From Gammaproteobacteria bacterium (GTDB lineage Bacteria; Pseudomonadota; Gammaproteobacteria; Eutrophobiales; Eutrophobiaceae), in contig JAJDUB010000070.1 of the NCBI GenBank assembly GCA_022826885.1, positions 1 through 64,000 on the forward strand: 64,000 bases of DNA. The letters are read 5' to 3'. Both the position numbers and the translations under genes were made by a program. Below, piece after piece: positions 1 through 10,353 of this stretch; position 1 is the stretch's first letter; the number at the start of each line of letters is the position of its first letter. The notes beneath the pieces were generated by a model, which had not been told where the DNA came from, did not search any database, and saw only the letters and a list, made by a program, of their open reading frames with translations.

Positions 1-1023
1 GTTCAGGATATTGTCAGCCTCATTACCCGTCAAACGGTCGTCGCCGTTGCCTGAGGTTGCGTTTTCAATCACCACGCCATGGGCTATGGTGTATCCGCCA
101 GGCACTTTCCACACCCAGGAAATGAATCCACCGCCGCCCTCTTCATACTCGAGCGTGGCCGCACGCAGGTCGATAACCGTGTCGGCGTCGCCCGTGTATT
201 CCATGCTATCGGTCCCACCCGTATCCCAGATGGTCTGGTAGCCTCTTGCCGCGGCGCGGGTTGCGGCCAGCGAGTAAACATCATCACCCGCCGCATGGGT
301 CGTGTTCGCCCCGTACATGTTTTGCAAGGCGGCCATGTCCAACGCGCTAAAAGTGGAAATCGCAGAGTAATTACCAGGGTTGTCGATACGCCCCGACCAG
401 CTCTCACCATTCCAAATGTTTGTGTATGACATCACGGTGTAGACCGACTGGTCCAGCCCGTAGGATGGGTCCATTATCTTGCTGGAGTTGCCGGTATCAT
501 GCGGGTGGCCCAACCCCACTCCGTGTCCCAGTTCATGGAGAGCGAGCTGATAATACGTCCCTCCTTCATCAAATTGGCCGCCAGGCTTATCACTCCAGCC
601 ATGAAGGCCAAAGATGTTCAGCGCCCCTTGCCCGCCATTGCCGTTGTGATCGGGGAATTCAAAGTGTCCACCGCTCATTCCTCTGCCAATAGGTATGCCG
701 TCAACAACCACGGCGTTTTCCTCACGGCCGTCGACAATCCCAAACTGAAGATCAGCAGAATCCCTGTCCGTTGTGATCTCAAAATCAACGTCGATGAAAG
801 TCTCCAGATGCTCGAAGAGCGACCAGAGCTGCGTTATCTCATAGTCGGTATGGGTACGGGCGTGATATGCGAAGTTGTATTGGTCGCCTTCCTTGTAGAA
901 ATAGACCTGGACCGGATCCGAAGTATCCAGTTTGTATTCTCCCCGTATTGAATCGACGGGTTTGTCAGAGCTCGTATCGACGTGGTCGTCAGAACTCGTA
1001 TGGTCATGGTTGTCAGAGCTCAT
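1..1023 (-). CDS. Serralysin-like M10 metalloprotease, 5' part (runs off left edge)
   Basis: This is an open frame of 341 codons with no stop before the window edge, starting at the ATG at 1023-1021. The zinc motif HELGHGVGLGHP lies at about residues 163-174 and matches the HExxHxxGxxH signature of metzincins. It is followed by a Met-turn, VMSYTN. The visible part ends in GNGDDRLTGNEADNIL, the start of RTX calcium-binding nonapeptide repeats. There is no Sec signal; the N terminus is acidic with three SSD repeats, as expected for a type I-secreted protein. Family knowledge predicts an extracellular calcium-dependent protease with a C-terminal secretion signal, which lies outside the window. 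It is related to the complete protease at 28.9 kb but lacks that protein's N-terminal domain. No type I secretion genes are visible. Confidence 0.88.
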   Translation of the reverse strand, partial: MSSDNHDHTSSDDHVDTSSDKPVDSIRGEYKLDTSDPVQVYFYKEGDQYNFAYHARTHTDYEITQLWSLFEHLETFIDVDFEITTDRDSADLQFGIVDGREENAVVVDGIPIGRGMSGGHFEFPDHNGNGGQGALNIFGLHGWSDKPGGQFDEGGTYYQLALHELGHGVGLGHPHDTGNSSKIMDPSYGLDQSVYTVMSYTNIWNGESWSGRIDNPGNYSAISTFSALDMAALQNMYGANTTHAAGDDVYSLAATRAAARGYQTIWDTGGTDSMEYTGDADTVIDLRAATLEYEEGGGGFISWVWKVPGGYTIAHGVVIENATSGNGDDRLTGNEADNILN

Positions 1024-1159
1024 TAATTGCTTCCCTCATTTAGCGGTACGGCGTAACCGGGGAGCCTCTGACTTAATCAAAGACTCTTTGGGCTAAAGGG
1101 CGGCGAGGTTAATCCAGACTTGTAACAATGTCAATCAGAAAATAAATTAGAAAATAAAT

Positions 1160-1245
1160 CCCAAATCCCGCGTTATTGAACAGGGCGCCACATACAGGCA
1201 AAATCTCATGAATACCCGTTTCAGATTTCTAACGCGGGATTTGGG
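1160..1245. repeat. Long-looped inverted repeat with 16-bp perfect arms
   Basis: The left arm CCCAAATCCCGCGTTA (1160-1175) and right arm TAACGCGGGATTTGGG (1230-1245) are exact reverse complements separated by 54 bp. The element fills much of the divergent space between the protease and phaB. It does not match the other repeat families in the window. It could be a miniature mobile element or a large stem-loop. Nothing else was recognised between 1024 and 1316. Confidence 0.75.
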
Positions 1246-1316
1246 CTCACTCGCTTACTGACATCACCGGCCTGTGGATGGTAAAATTGCCAATTTTATT
1301 TCAGGAGGATTCCACA

Positions 1317-2039
1317 ATGGGAAGAGTAGCAGTGGTAACGGGCGGCACCCGGGGTATCGGCGGCGCCATATCAATCGCCCTGAAGGAAGCAGGGTACAAG
1401 GTTGCAGCAAATTATGTGGGCAACGATGAGGCAGCCGCCAGGTTCAGGGAAGTAACCCACATTGACGTATACAAGTTCGACGTGGGTGATTATGCCGCGT
1501 GCCGGGATGCCGTCGCGCAGATTGAACAGGACCTGGGTTCTATAGACGTGCTGGTCAACAATGCGGGCGTTACCCGGGACGGCACCATGCACAAGATGGA
1601 TTTCGAGCAGTGGGATAAAGTAATTCAGACCAACCTGGGTTCCTGCTTCAATATGTCCCGGTGTGTGATCGACGGCATGCGCCAGCGCGGCTTCGGCCGT
1701 ATCGTGAATATCGGTTCAATCAACGGCCAGGCGGGCCAATACGGCCAGGTGAATTATGCAGCCGCCAAGTCGGGCATACACGGCTTTACCAAGGCGCTGG
1801 CCCAGGAAGGCGCGGGCAAAGGGATAACGGTCAACGCGATTGCGCCTGGATATATCGATACCGACATGGTTCGGGCGGTGCCGGAAAACGTGCTGGAAAA
1901 AATCATCGCCAGGATCCCCGTCCGCCGCCTGGGCAAGGCCGAGGAAATCGCCCGCGGAGTGTTGTTCCTGGTCAATGATGAAGCCGGGTTTATAACCGGT
2001 TCCACCCTGAGTATTAACGGCGGGCAACATATGTATTAA
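1317..2039 (+). CDS. phaB: Acetoacetyl-CoA reductase (short-chain dehydrogenase)
   Basis: It is predicted to reduce acetoacetyl-CoA to (R)-3-hydroxybutyryl-CoA with NADPH, the second step of polyhydroxybutyrate synthesis. The 240-residue protein has the cofactor motif TGGTRGIG near residues 8-15, NNAG at 81-84, and a catalytic Ser134-Tyr147-Lys151 triad with the spacing of PhaB proteins. The C terminus, with FITGSTLSINGGQHMY, is typical of PhaB. I chose the ATG at 1317 because a strong AGGAGG site lies 9-14 bases upstream; an in-frame start at 1278 would add a non-conserved extension. No phaA or phaC is nearby, so a related SDR role cannot be excluded. Confidence 0.88.
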   Translation: MGRVAVVTGGTRGIGGAISIALKEAGYKVAANYVGNDEAAARFREVTHIDVYKFDVGDYAACRDAVAQIEQDLGSIDVLVNNAGVTRDGTMHKMDFEQWDKVIQTNLGSCFNMSRCVIDGMRQRGFGRIVNIGSINGQAGQYGQVNYAAAKSGIHGFTKALAQEGAGKGITVNAIAPGYIDTDMVRAVPENVLEKIIARIPVRRLGKAEEIARGVLFLVNDEAGFITGSTLSINGGQHMY

Positions 2040-2054
2040 AGGTCGGGAATATAG

Positions 2055-2096
2055 GGGGTCAGAGTAAAAATTCTTCGAATTTCTTACTCTGACCCC
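2055..2096 (+). repeat. Family A palindromic (REP-like) element
   Basis: A 42-bp imperfect palindrome with arms GGGGTCAGAGTAA and TTACTCTGACCCC around an AATTC/GAATT core. I call this orientation F. It lies 15 bp after the phaB stop, in the convergent gap before ald. It is identical to the copies at 2266 and 41727. Confidence 0.92.
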
Positions 2097-2265
2097 TCAA
2101 TTCATTCGATAAGGTGGCAGCCCCTCCATATCTCCTCTCATTGGGGGGGAAAGAGCAGAAACGGGGGGCTACCGGAAAAAATGCGCATTATACCGAAAAA
2201 TTCCGTTAAAACAGAAAATTTTTAACTATCAGTCAATAGTTCCCGCTAACTCCGGTCGGACAGGT

Positions 2266-2307
2266 GGGGTCAGAGTAAAAATTCTTCGAATTTCTTACTC
2301 TGACCCC
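2266..2307 (+). repeat. Family A palindromic (REP-like) element
   Basis: This 42-bp copy is identical to the one at 2055 and in the same orientation, 170 bp away. It ends 10 bp before the ald stop codon. The two copies bracket an otherwise featureless, partly AT-rich stretch at 2097-2265. Confidence 0.92.
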
Positions 2308-2317
2308 TGCAACACTC

Positions 2318-3436
2318 CTATGCTGCCAGCGCCTCCACGGCCGGCAGGTAGTCATAATGAAGGTCGTTGGCCACTGCTTCACAGGTGACTCGACCCTGGT
2401 AGACGTTCAGGCCGTTGCGCAGGCCCCGGTCATCCATCAAGGCCTGATTGATTCCCTTGTCGGCCAGCGTCCTGATATAGGGCATGGTCGCGTTGTTGAG
2501 AGCCAGTGTGGAAGTATGCGGGACTGCGCCGGGCATGTTCGCGACGCAGTAGTGAACAACGCCGTCGACGATATAGACAGGCTCCTGGTGCGTGGTTGGC
2601 CGGGATGTCTCGAAACAGCCTCCCTGGTCTATGGCAACGTCAACCAGGACCGAACCCGGTTTCATACGCCTGACCAGGTCTTTGCCGATTAGTTTCGGCG
2701 CGGTGGCGCCGGGGCGGAGCACCGCGCCGACGACCAGATCTGCCTGCAATGCGTACTCTTCTATGGCTTCACGGGTTGAGTAAACGCATTTGACCCGCCC
2801 GCCGTATTCTGCGTCAAGCTGGCGCAGGCGCGGCAGGGAACAATCCAGGAGGATCACGTCAGCGCCCATCCCAAGGGCCATGGCCGCGGCATTATCGCCT
2901 ACCACACCGCCGCCGATGACCAGCACCCTGGCCGGCGCCACGCCGGGCACGCCGCCCAGCAGGACTCCGGCGCCGCCCTGCGCTTTTTCCAGGCAGTGCG
3001 CCCCGGCCTGTACGGACAGCCGTCCCGCCACCTCACTCATGGGAGCGAGCAGGGGCAGTGTGCCGTCCGACGCCGTGACCGTTTCATAGGCAATGGCAAT
3101 CGCGCCGGAGTCCAGGAGCAAGCGGGTCTGGATCGGGTCCGGCGCCAGGTGCAGGTAGGTAAACAAGGTCTGTCCCGGGCGCAGTAACCGGCATTCATCG
3201 GTTTGCGGTTCCTTTACCTTGATGATCAGGTCGGCCTCGGCAAAGACCCGGCGCGCACTGTTTGCGATGCCGGCGCCGGCGCTGGTGTAGTCGGCATCTG
3301 ACATGCCGATGGCATTGCCGGCATTGGTCTCAACCACGACCCGGTGCCCGGCCTGTACCAGTTCATTCACACCCGCCGGCGTCAAACCCACGCGATATTC
3401 GTGGTTTTTGGTTTCTTTAGGCACTCCGATCTGCAT
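2318..3436 (-). CDS. ald: Alanine dehydrogenase
   Basis: It catalyses reversible NAD-dependent deamination of L-alanine to pyruvate and ammonium in the cytoplasm. The 372-residue protein has the family N terminus [20 protein letters not shown], the substrate-site KVKEPQ segment, a Rossmann motif [12 protein letters not shown] and the closing [13 protein letters not shown] segment. Length matches the family. I use the ATG at 3436; the frame is open to 3493 but the extra residues are not family-like. It is divergent from an Lrp/AsnC gene, a common arrangement in which the regulator responds to amino acids and controls ald. Confidence 0.93.
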   Translation of the reverse strand: MQIGVPKETKNHEYRVGLTPAGVNELVQAGHRVVVETNAGNAIGMSDADYTSAGAGIANSARRVFAEADLIIKVKEPQTDECRLLRPGQTLFTYLHLAPDPIQTRLLLDSGAIAIAYETVTASDGTLPLLAPMSEVAGRLSVQAGAHCLEKAQGGAGVLLGGVPGVAPARVLVIGGGVVGDNAAAMALGMGADVILLDCSLPRLRQLDAEYGGRVKCVYSTREAIEEYALQADLVVGAVLRPGATAPKLIGKDLVRRMKPGSVLVDVAIDQGGCFETSRPTTHQEPVYIVDGVVHYCVANMPGAVPHTSTLALNNATMPYIRTLADKGINQALMDDRGLRNGLNVYQGRVTCEAVANDLHYDYLPAVEALAA

Positions 3437-3535
3437 GTTGCATTCTACCCGGGTCAAGTGTGTCGAAAGTACTGTGATCCTAGCGAAAAACACAAAGAAT
3501 TTCTTTGCAAATTATTAGGTAATTTGATGTATAAT

Positions 3536-3550
3536 TAGAATTATCTTCTA
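3536..3550. promoter_or_regulatory. Candidate Lrp-type operator (15-bp dyad)
   Basis: TAGAA-TTATC-TTCTA is a perfect 5-bp dyad with a 5-bp centre, 31 bp upstream of the lrp start, in an AT-rich divergent region (3437-3581). Lrp/AsnC regulators bind about 15-bp AT-rich dyads. Assigning it to the adjacent regulator is inference. Confidence 0.35.
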
Positions 3551-3581
3551 TTAATTAAGATATTCAGGGAATTAAATTTTT

Positions 3582-4049
3582 ATGTTGTCACTTGACAGGA
3601 CAGATCGAGCTATCCTGCATGAGCTGCAGATGGACGGCCGAATCAGCAACGTCAGGCTGGCGGAACAGGTCAATTTGTCCGAGTCCGCCTGCCTGCGGCG
3701 GGTCAAGTTGTTGGAAGACGCAGGCGTCATCGGCGGCTATGCCATGTTGATCAGCCAGGCGGCAGTCGGCTTGCCGGGCAACGTCTTCGTGGAAATTGCC
3801 CTGAACCGCCAGCGCCGGGAAGACCAGGATGCATTCGAAGCCGCCCTGGTCCAGGTGCCCGAGGTCATGGAATGTTACCTGATGTCCGGCGAATACGATT
3901 ACCTGTTGCGGGTTGTCGTGGCCGACGCCGCCGATTATGAGCGGATCCATCACGAACAGTTGACCTCGTTACCCGGCGTCGCGCGGGTCAGGTCCAGCTT
4001 CGCCCTGCGCGCGGTGACCAAAAGAACGGAGTTGCCCATCCCTGCCTGA
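3582..4049 (+). CDS. Lrp/AsnC family transcriptional regulator
   Basis: This 155-residue protein has an N-terminal winged helix-turn-helix (LDRTDRAILHELQMDGRISN, then VRLAEQVNLSESACLRRVKLLEDAGVI). A C-terminal RAM ligand-binding domain follows, containing the family segment ECYLMSGEYDYLLRVV. Lrp-like proteins form octamers that sense amino acids. Its divergent position next to alanine dehydrogenase suggests that it controls ald in response to alanine; this is inferred from context. No strong ribosome-binding site precedes the ATG at 3582. Confidence 0.9.
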   Translation: MLSLDRTDRAILHELQMDGRISNVRLAEQVNLSESACLRRVKLLEDAGVIGGYAMLISQAAVGLPGNVFVEIALNRQRREDQDAFEAALVQVPEVMECYLMSGEYDYLLRVVVADAADYERIHHEQLTSLPGVARVRSSFALRAVTKRTELPIPA

Positions 4050-4063
4050 CGTAAGAGAATGCA

Positions 4064-4130
4064 GGGGTCAGAGTAAAATCACCCCCGACTGTGCCACCGG
4101 CCACGATAACGAGGATTTTACTCTGACCCC
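4064..4130 (+). repeat. Family A element with long loop
   Basis: The arms are GGGGTCAGAGTAAAATC and GATTTTACTCTGACCCC, which pair perfectly over 17 bp. Instead of the usual AATTC core they enclose about 33 bp of unrelated sequence, giving 67 bp in total. It starts 15 bp after the lrp stop. Confidence 0.85.
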
Positions 4131-4152
4131 ATCCATCCTCCCTTCTATCCGG

Positions 4153-4172
4153 ACGGTTGTCATATCAACCGT
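4153..4172. promoter_or_regulatory. Candidate operator upstream of the fatty-acid oxidation gene
   Basis: ACGGTTG-TCATAT-CAACCGT is a perfect 7-bp inverted repeat centred about 62 bp upstream of the downstream start codon. Its size and spacing fit a TetR- or GntR-type dimer site. A binding protein cannot be named from the sequence. Confidence 0.35.
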
Positions 4173-4224
4173 TACCTATTAGGATTACTACCTTTCCATA
4201 ACAACGGTCAAGAAGGAACCATCC

Positions 4225-6324
<2,100 letters not shown>

Positions 6325-6343
6325 ACTGTTGAGATTGTTTTAC

Positions 6344-6364
6344 GAGTCAAGTATCATCTGACTC
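6344..6364. promoter_or_regulatory. Small inverted repeat in the gap before the TonB receptor gene
   Basis: GAGTCA and TGACTC form perfect 6-bp arms around a 9-base loop, 20 bp after the preceding stop and 48 bp before the receptor start. With no T-run it is a poor terminator; it could be an operator or chance. Confidence 0.25.
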
Positions 6365-6411
6365 CACATATCCCACACATCCCCACACTCTCAAGTAACC
6401 AGGTATCAGTA

Positions 6412-8910
6412 ATGATGAGACGAAATATTCATACGCATTTCACAGTTGCGGCAGTGGTAGCGGCAATTGTGTTCATGGATGCCGTGGCCGTCCTGAACCC
6501 GGCACATGCGCAGGGCCGAAGTGCCGCGCTCATAGAGGAAATTGTAGTCACCGCCCGCAAACGCGAGGAAAACCTGCAGGACGCGCCCATTGCGGTATCC
6601 GCGTTCACCGGCGAGGCCCTGGACTTCCGCGGCGTGACCGAGATCGACAGGCTGGACCAGTTCGTGCCCAACCTGGTGCTGAACGAATCGCCCACCTACT
6701 CCAACGTCACCAACGCCGCGGTGTATATCCGCGGCATCGGCCAGAATGACTTCACCCCGGTCATCGACCCCGGCGTGGGCATCTACGTGGACGGCGTGTA
6801 CCTGGGCCGTTCCGTGGGCGCGGTGCTCGATATCGTTGACCTGGAACGGATAGAGGTGCTGCGCGGGCCGCAGGGCACCTTGTTTGGCCGCAACACCATC
6901 GGCGGCGCCATCTCCCTAAGCAGTAAAAAACCCGACGGTGAGTTCGGCGGCAAGGTGGATGTCAAGTACGGCACCGATGATCGCTTCAACGTCAGGGGCT
7001 CCGTCAATATACCCTTCACTGACAAGTTCTTTGCCCGCCTGTCCGCGGCCACCTTCAACCAGGACGGTTATGTCACCCGCGTGGTTGACGGGGAAGACCT
7101 GGGCGACCAGGACGTGGTGGCGCTGCGCGGGGCGTTGCGCTGGCAGCCCAATGACAACCTCGATATCAACTGGTCCGTGGACTACAGTGTCGAGAGGGAG
7201 AACGGCAATCCTTACGTGCTCACCGGTATTCAGCCGCTCAACGTCGGCGTACTGACCGGAGGCGGGCCGTCCATGACCCTGGCGGCCAATACCATCGCTG
7301 CCCAGTTGGCCTCCGGCGGCCCGGCCTCGTTCCCTGGCGGAGAGTTCTTCAACGTGATCCATCCCAGCGGGTTCCCGTTCCAGTTCCTCGCCTGTTTTTC
7401 ACCGCAGAATGCCAATAACCCGGTCTGTTACAACCAGCAGTATATCGACAACGGCGAGAAGAAGCTGAATTACAGCAGCGACCCTTCCTTCCAGGAACTG
7501 GACGTCTGGGGCACGGGCCTGACCGTCGATTGGCAGATCAACGAGAACCTCAAGGTGAAATCAATAACTTCGCTGCGCGGTTTTGAGGGCCATTTTGAAG
7601 GTGACCAGGACGGTTCCCCGCTCCGGGTTTCCTACCTCATCGACATCTACCAGCATGAACAGTTCAGCCAGGAATTGCAGGTGCTGGGCACCAGTTTTGC
7701 CGACCGCCTGGACTGGATCATCGGGGGATATTATTTTGAGGAAGACGGCAAGAACATCAACCCGGTGCGGTTTTCCCAGGTGTACCTGCAATCCGGTGGC
7801 CATTATGACGCGGATTCCTGGGCCGTTTTTGCCCAGGGCACCTGGCATTTCAACGACAGGCTGGACCTGACCTTCGGCCTGCGCTACACCGAGGATACGC
7901 GCGATTACCTGCCTGACCAGTTTATTGAAGTGTTTCCGATAGGTCCTTTGCCCCTTAATTGTCCGCCATCGGCTGTCCCGATGCCGTTTAACCCCGGCTT
8001 GCCGGTTTGCGGGATCGGCGACCGGCCGCTGCCGTTCGAATGGGTCTCGAATAAGGCCTCGGAACTGGTGCCCATGGTGAACCTGTCCTATCGCTGGAAT
8101 GACAGCCTGATGACCTACTTCACCTATTCCGAGGGCTTCAAGTCCGGCGGTTACACGCAACGCATCTTCCCCCCTGAACTCAGCACGCCGAGTTTCGAAC
8201 CCGAATTCGTCACGTCCTATGAGGGCGGCTTCAAGTTCGACGGCTGGAATGATCGCCTGCGCTTCAATGTGGCGGTCTTTTTTACCGATTATACCGACCT
8301 GCAACTGCTGGTGGCCGACCCGTCCCGGTTCGGGCCTTTTGCCAGCAACGCCGGTGATGCAGAGGTGTTCGGGATAGAGATGGAAGCGTTGTTGAACCCT
8401 GCGGAAGGCTGGTATATCAGCGGCAGCGCGGGGATGACCGATACCGACCGCACCGGGCTGGCGGGCACGGTCCAGGGGCTGACCCTGGACAGCCCGTTCC
8501 AGCATATCTCCAAGTGGACGGCAAATGCGCAAATTTACAAGGAGTTCGCCATCGGCGACCTGGGCTACCTGACCCCGCGCTTCGAATGGTCGTATCGCAC
8601 GGACTGGGGCACCAGCGGAAACAACATCCCGCGCCTGGGCGGTGACGTCCTGCCCGGCGGGCCGTTTGCCGGCGTACCCTTGAGTTTCGGCGTGCCTAAT
8701 CCTGCGCTGGTGGAGGACGACCTGCACCTGCTCAACGCCAGCGTGCGCTGGGACGTGCGCAACAGCGGCCTGTCCATCTCCGGCGGTGTGGACAACCTCA
8801 CCGACGAAAATTACTCTATATTCTCCCTCTACCTGGACTCCTTCGGTTATACCCAGCAGGCATTCCATCGCGGCCGGGAATGGTATATACAGGCCGGCTA
8901 CGAATTCTGA
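6412..8910 (+). CDS. TonB-dependent outer-membrane receptor
   Basis: This 832-residue outer-membrane transporter has a signal peptide (residues about 1-34, cleavage after PAHAQG). A TonB-box/plug start reads EEIVVTARKREENLQDAP. The plug continues with VYIRGIGQNDFTP and EVLRGPQGTLFGRNTIGGAI. A long beta-barrel follows and ends in an aromatic residue (YIQAGYEF). Plug sequence and length resemble the large receptor class common in marine proteobacteria that take up organic compounds; the substrate is unknown. It lies 42 bp upstream of an amidase gene, and together with the kinase-like and MFS genes it may form an uptake and processing unit. Confidence 0.92.
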   Translation: MMRRNIHTHFTVAAVVAAIVFMDAVAVLNPAHAQGRSAALIEEIVVTARKREENLQDAPIAVSAFTGEALDFRGVTEIDRLDQFVPNLVLNESPTYSNVTNAAVYIRGIGQNDFTPVIDPGVGIYVDGVYLGRSVGAVLDIVDLERIEVLRGPQGTLFGRNTIGGAISLSSKKPDGEFGGKVDVKYGTDDRFNVRGSVNIPFTDKFFARLSAATFNQDGYVTRVVDGEDLGDQDVVALRGALRWQPNDNLDINWSVDYSVERENGNPYVLTGIQPLNVGVLTGGGPSMTLAANTIAAQLASGGPASFPGGEFFNVIHPSGFPFQFLACFSPQNANNPVCYNQQYIDNGEKKLNYSSDPSFQELDVWGTGLTVDWQINENLKVKSITSLRGFEGHFEGDQDGSPLRVSYLIDIYQHEQFSQELQVLGTSFADRLDWIIGGYYFEEDGKNINPVRFSQVYLQSGGHYDADSWAVFAQGTWHFNDRLDLTFGLRYTEDTRDYLPDQFIEVFPIGPLPLNCPPSAVPMPFNPGLPVCGIGDRPLPFEWVSNKASELVPMVNLSYRWNDSLMTYFTYSEGFKSGGYTQRIFPPELSTPSFEPEFVTSYEGGFKFDGWNDRLRFNVAVFFTDYTDLQLLVADPSRFGPFASNAGDAEVFGIEMEALLNPAEGWYISGSAGMTDTDRTGLAGTVQGLTLDSPFQHISKWTANAQIYKEFAIGDLGYLTPRFEWSYRTDWGTSGNNIPRLGGDVLPGGPFAGVPLSFGVPNPALVEDDLHLLNASVRWDVRNSGLSISGGVDNLTDENYSIFSLYLDSFGYTQQAFHRGREWYIQAGYEF

Positions 8911-8952
8911 ATAACAGTAAGCAGGGAAGGGACAGAATTTTGCGAAAGTACC

Positions 8953-10353
8953 GTGAGCATCCTTGACCTGACACTGGTCAAGGCCCTGGAACGGATGCAG
9001 GCCGGGGAATTCAGCGCGGTCGAGTATGTTCAGGCCATGCTTGAGCGTCACAGGGAAACGGCGCACCTGAATGCGCTGGTATGCCTGGATGAGCAGTCCG
9101 TACTGGAATCTGCGGCGCAGCGGGACCGGCAACGGCGGGACAACGGCAATCCTGAACTGCTGGGCGCACCGCTGTTGCTGAAGGACAATATCAATACCGT
9201 CAGCCTGCCCACCACGGGCTGCACGCCGGCGCTGAAGGGGAATGTCCCGCCGGCGGATGCTCCTGTCGCCGGGTTGCTGCTTGATGCCGGCGCCGTCACT
9301 TTCGGCAAGTCCAACATGCACGAACTGGCCTTTGGCGTCACCAACAACAACCCCGCGTTCGGCCCGGCGCGCAACCCCTATAACCCCGACCTCATACCGG
9401 GAGGCAGCAGCGGCGGCACTGCGGTTGCCATTGGCGCCGGGATACTGCCCGCCGGGCTTGGTTCGGATACGGGCGGGTCGACGCGCCTACCGGCAGCCTT
9501 CTGCGGTATCTGCGGGTTCAGGCCTACAGGAGGCCGTTACCCCGCTGCAGGGATAATACCAATCTCCGCAACCCGCGATACGCCGGGGCCCATGGCCAGG
9601 GCGGTTGAAGACTTGCAACTGCTGGACCGGGTGATGGCCGGAGACCCGTCTCCTGTGGAGAGAGTCAGTCTGGCGGACGTCAGGCTGGGTGTTCCCCGCG
9701 CATATTATTACGAGAACCTAGAACCGGGTGTCGCAGGTGTTATCGAGGCTGTCCTCGACCTCCTCGCTGCATCCTGCAAGTCCCTGGTGGAAGTAGACCT
9801 TGACGGGGTGGCTGACCTGAACGAAAAGGTGAGTTTCCCTGTTGTGCTGTATGAGGCGAAACGCGACATGTCGCAGTACCTTGCCGATTTTGCGCCCGGT
9901 ATCGCCATCGAGGACGTGCTGGCGCAGATAGCCAGCCCGGACGTGAAAGAGGCGTATAACGCAGTCGTGTCCGGCGCCGTCAGTAAGGCGGTCTACGAAG
10001 AAGCGCTGCATACGCATCGGCCGCAGTTGCAGGCGCTGTTTTCCGCGTGTTTTACCGATAACGGGCTGGATGCCCTGGTCATCCCTGCGACACCGTTGAC
10101 TGCGCCGCCCATAGGTCATGACAGCACCATTGAACTGAATGGTTCGACACACCCGACAATGGCGACCATCATCCGCAGTACCGACCCTTCCAGCAATGCG
10201 GGAATCCCCAGCTTGTGCGTGGCCGCGGGTCTGGCTCCCAACGGGATGCCCGCCGGAATCTGCCTGGAAGGGCCGGCCGGCTCCGACCGCAGGTTGCTGG
10301 CAATCGGGAAAGCCCTGCAGGATGAGATCGGTTTTCTGCCGAGGCCGAAATGA
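8953..10353 (+). CDS. Amidase (amidase signature family)
   Basis: This 466-residue member of the amidase signature family would hydrolyse an amide to a carboxylate and ammonia. The catalytic Lys lies in LLLKDNI (K77), the cis-Ser in GGSSGGT (about residues 150-156) and the nucleophile in GSDTGGS (about 170-176), so the Ser-Ser-Lys triad is intact. The start is a GTG at 8953; no signal peptide is seen, so it is cytoplasmic. It lacks the context of GatA (no gatB or gatC nearby), so a catabolic amidase is more likely. Its stop overlaps the start of the next gene by 4 bases, indicating translational coupling. Confidence 0.9.
   Translation: MSILDLTLVKALERMQAGEFSAVEYVQAMLERHRETAHLNALVCLDEQSVLESAAQRDRQRRDNGNPELLGAPLLLKDNINTVSLPTTGCTPALKGNVPPADAPVAGLLLDAGAVTFGKSNMHELAFGVTNNNPAFGPARNPYNPDLIPGGSSGGTAVAIGAGILPAGLGSDTGGSTRLPAAFCGICGFRPTGGRYPAAGIIPISATRDTPGPMARAVEDLQLLDRVMAGDPSPVERVSLADVRLGVPRAYYYENLEPGVAGVIEAVLDLLAASCKSLVEVDLDGVADLNEKVSFPVVLYEAKRDMSQYLADFAPGIAIEDVLAQIASPDVKEAYNAVVSGAVSKAVYEEALHTHRPQLQALFSACFTDNGLDALVIPATPLTAPPIGHDSTIELNGSTHPTMATIIRSTDPSSNAGIPSLCVAAGLAPNGMPAGICLEGPAGSDRRLLAIGKALQDEIGFLPRPK

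Noticed and set aside
84..951. Several plus-strand and other-frame open frames over the left edge
   Set aside because: They are shadows of the minus-strand protease, whose zinc motif and RTX start give a clear functional reading.
2055..2096. Family A elements as rho-independent terminators
   Set aside because: They form strong hairpins but lack a following T-run, also occur in divergent promoter regions, and come in both orientations, so termination is at most a side effect.
8925..8945. GGGACAGAATTTT before the amidase gene as a further repeat type
   Set aside because: Only a single arm-like string was seen, with no partner arm in the window.
7561..9321. Minus-strand open frame of about 586 codons
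   Set aside because: It lies opposite the TonB receptor and amidase genes and has no recognisable domain.
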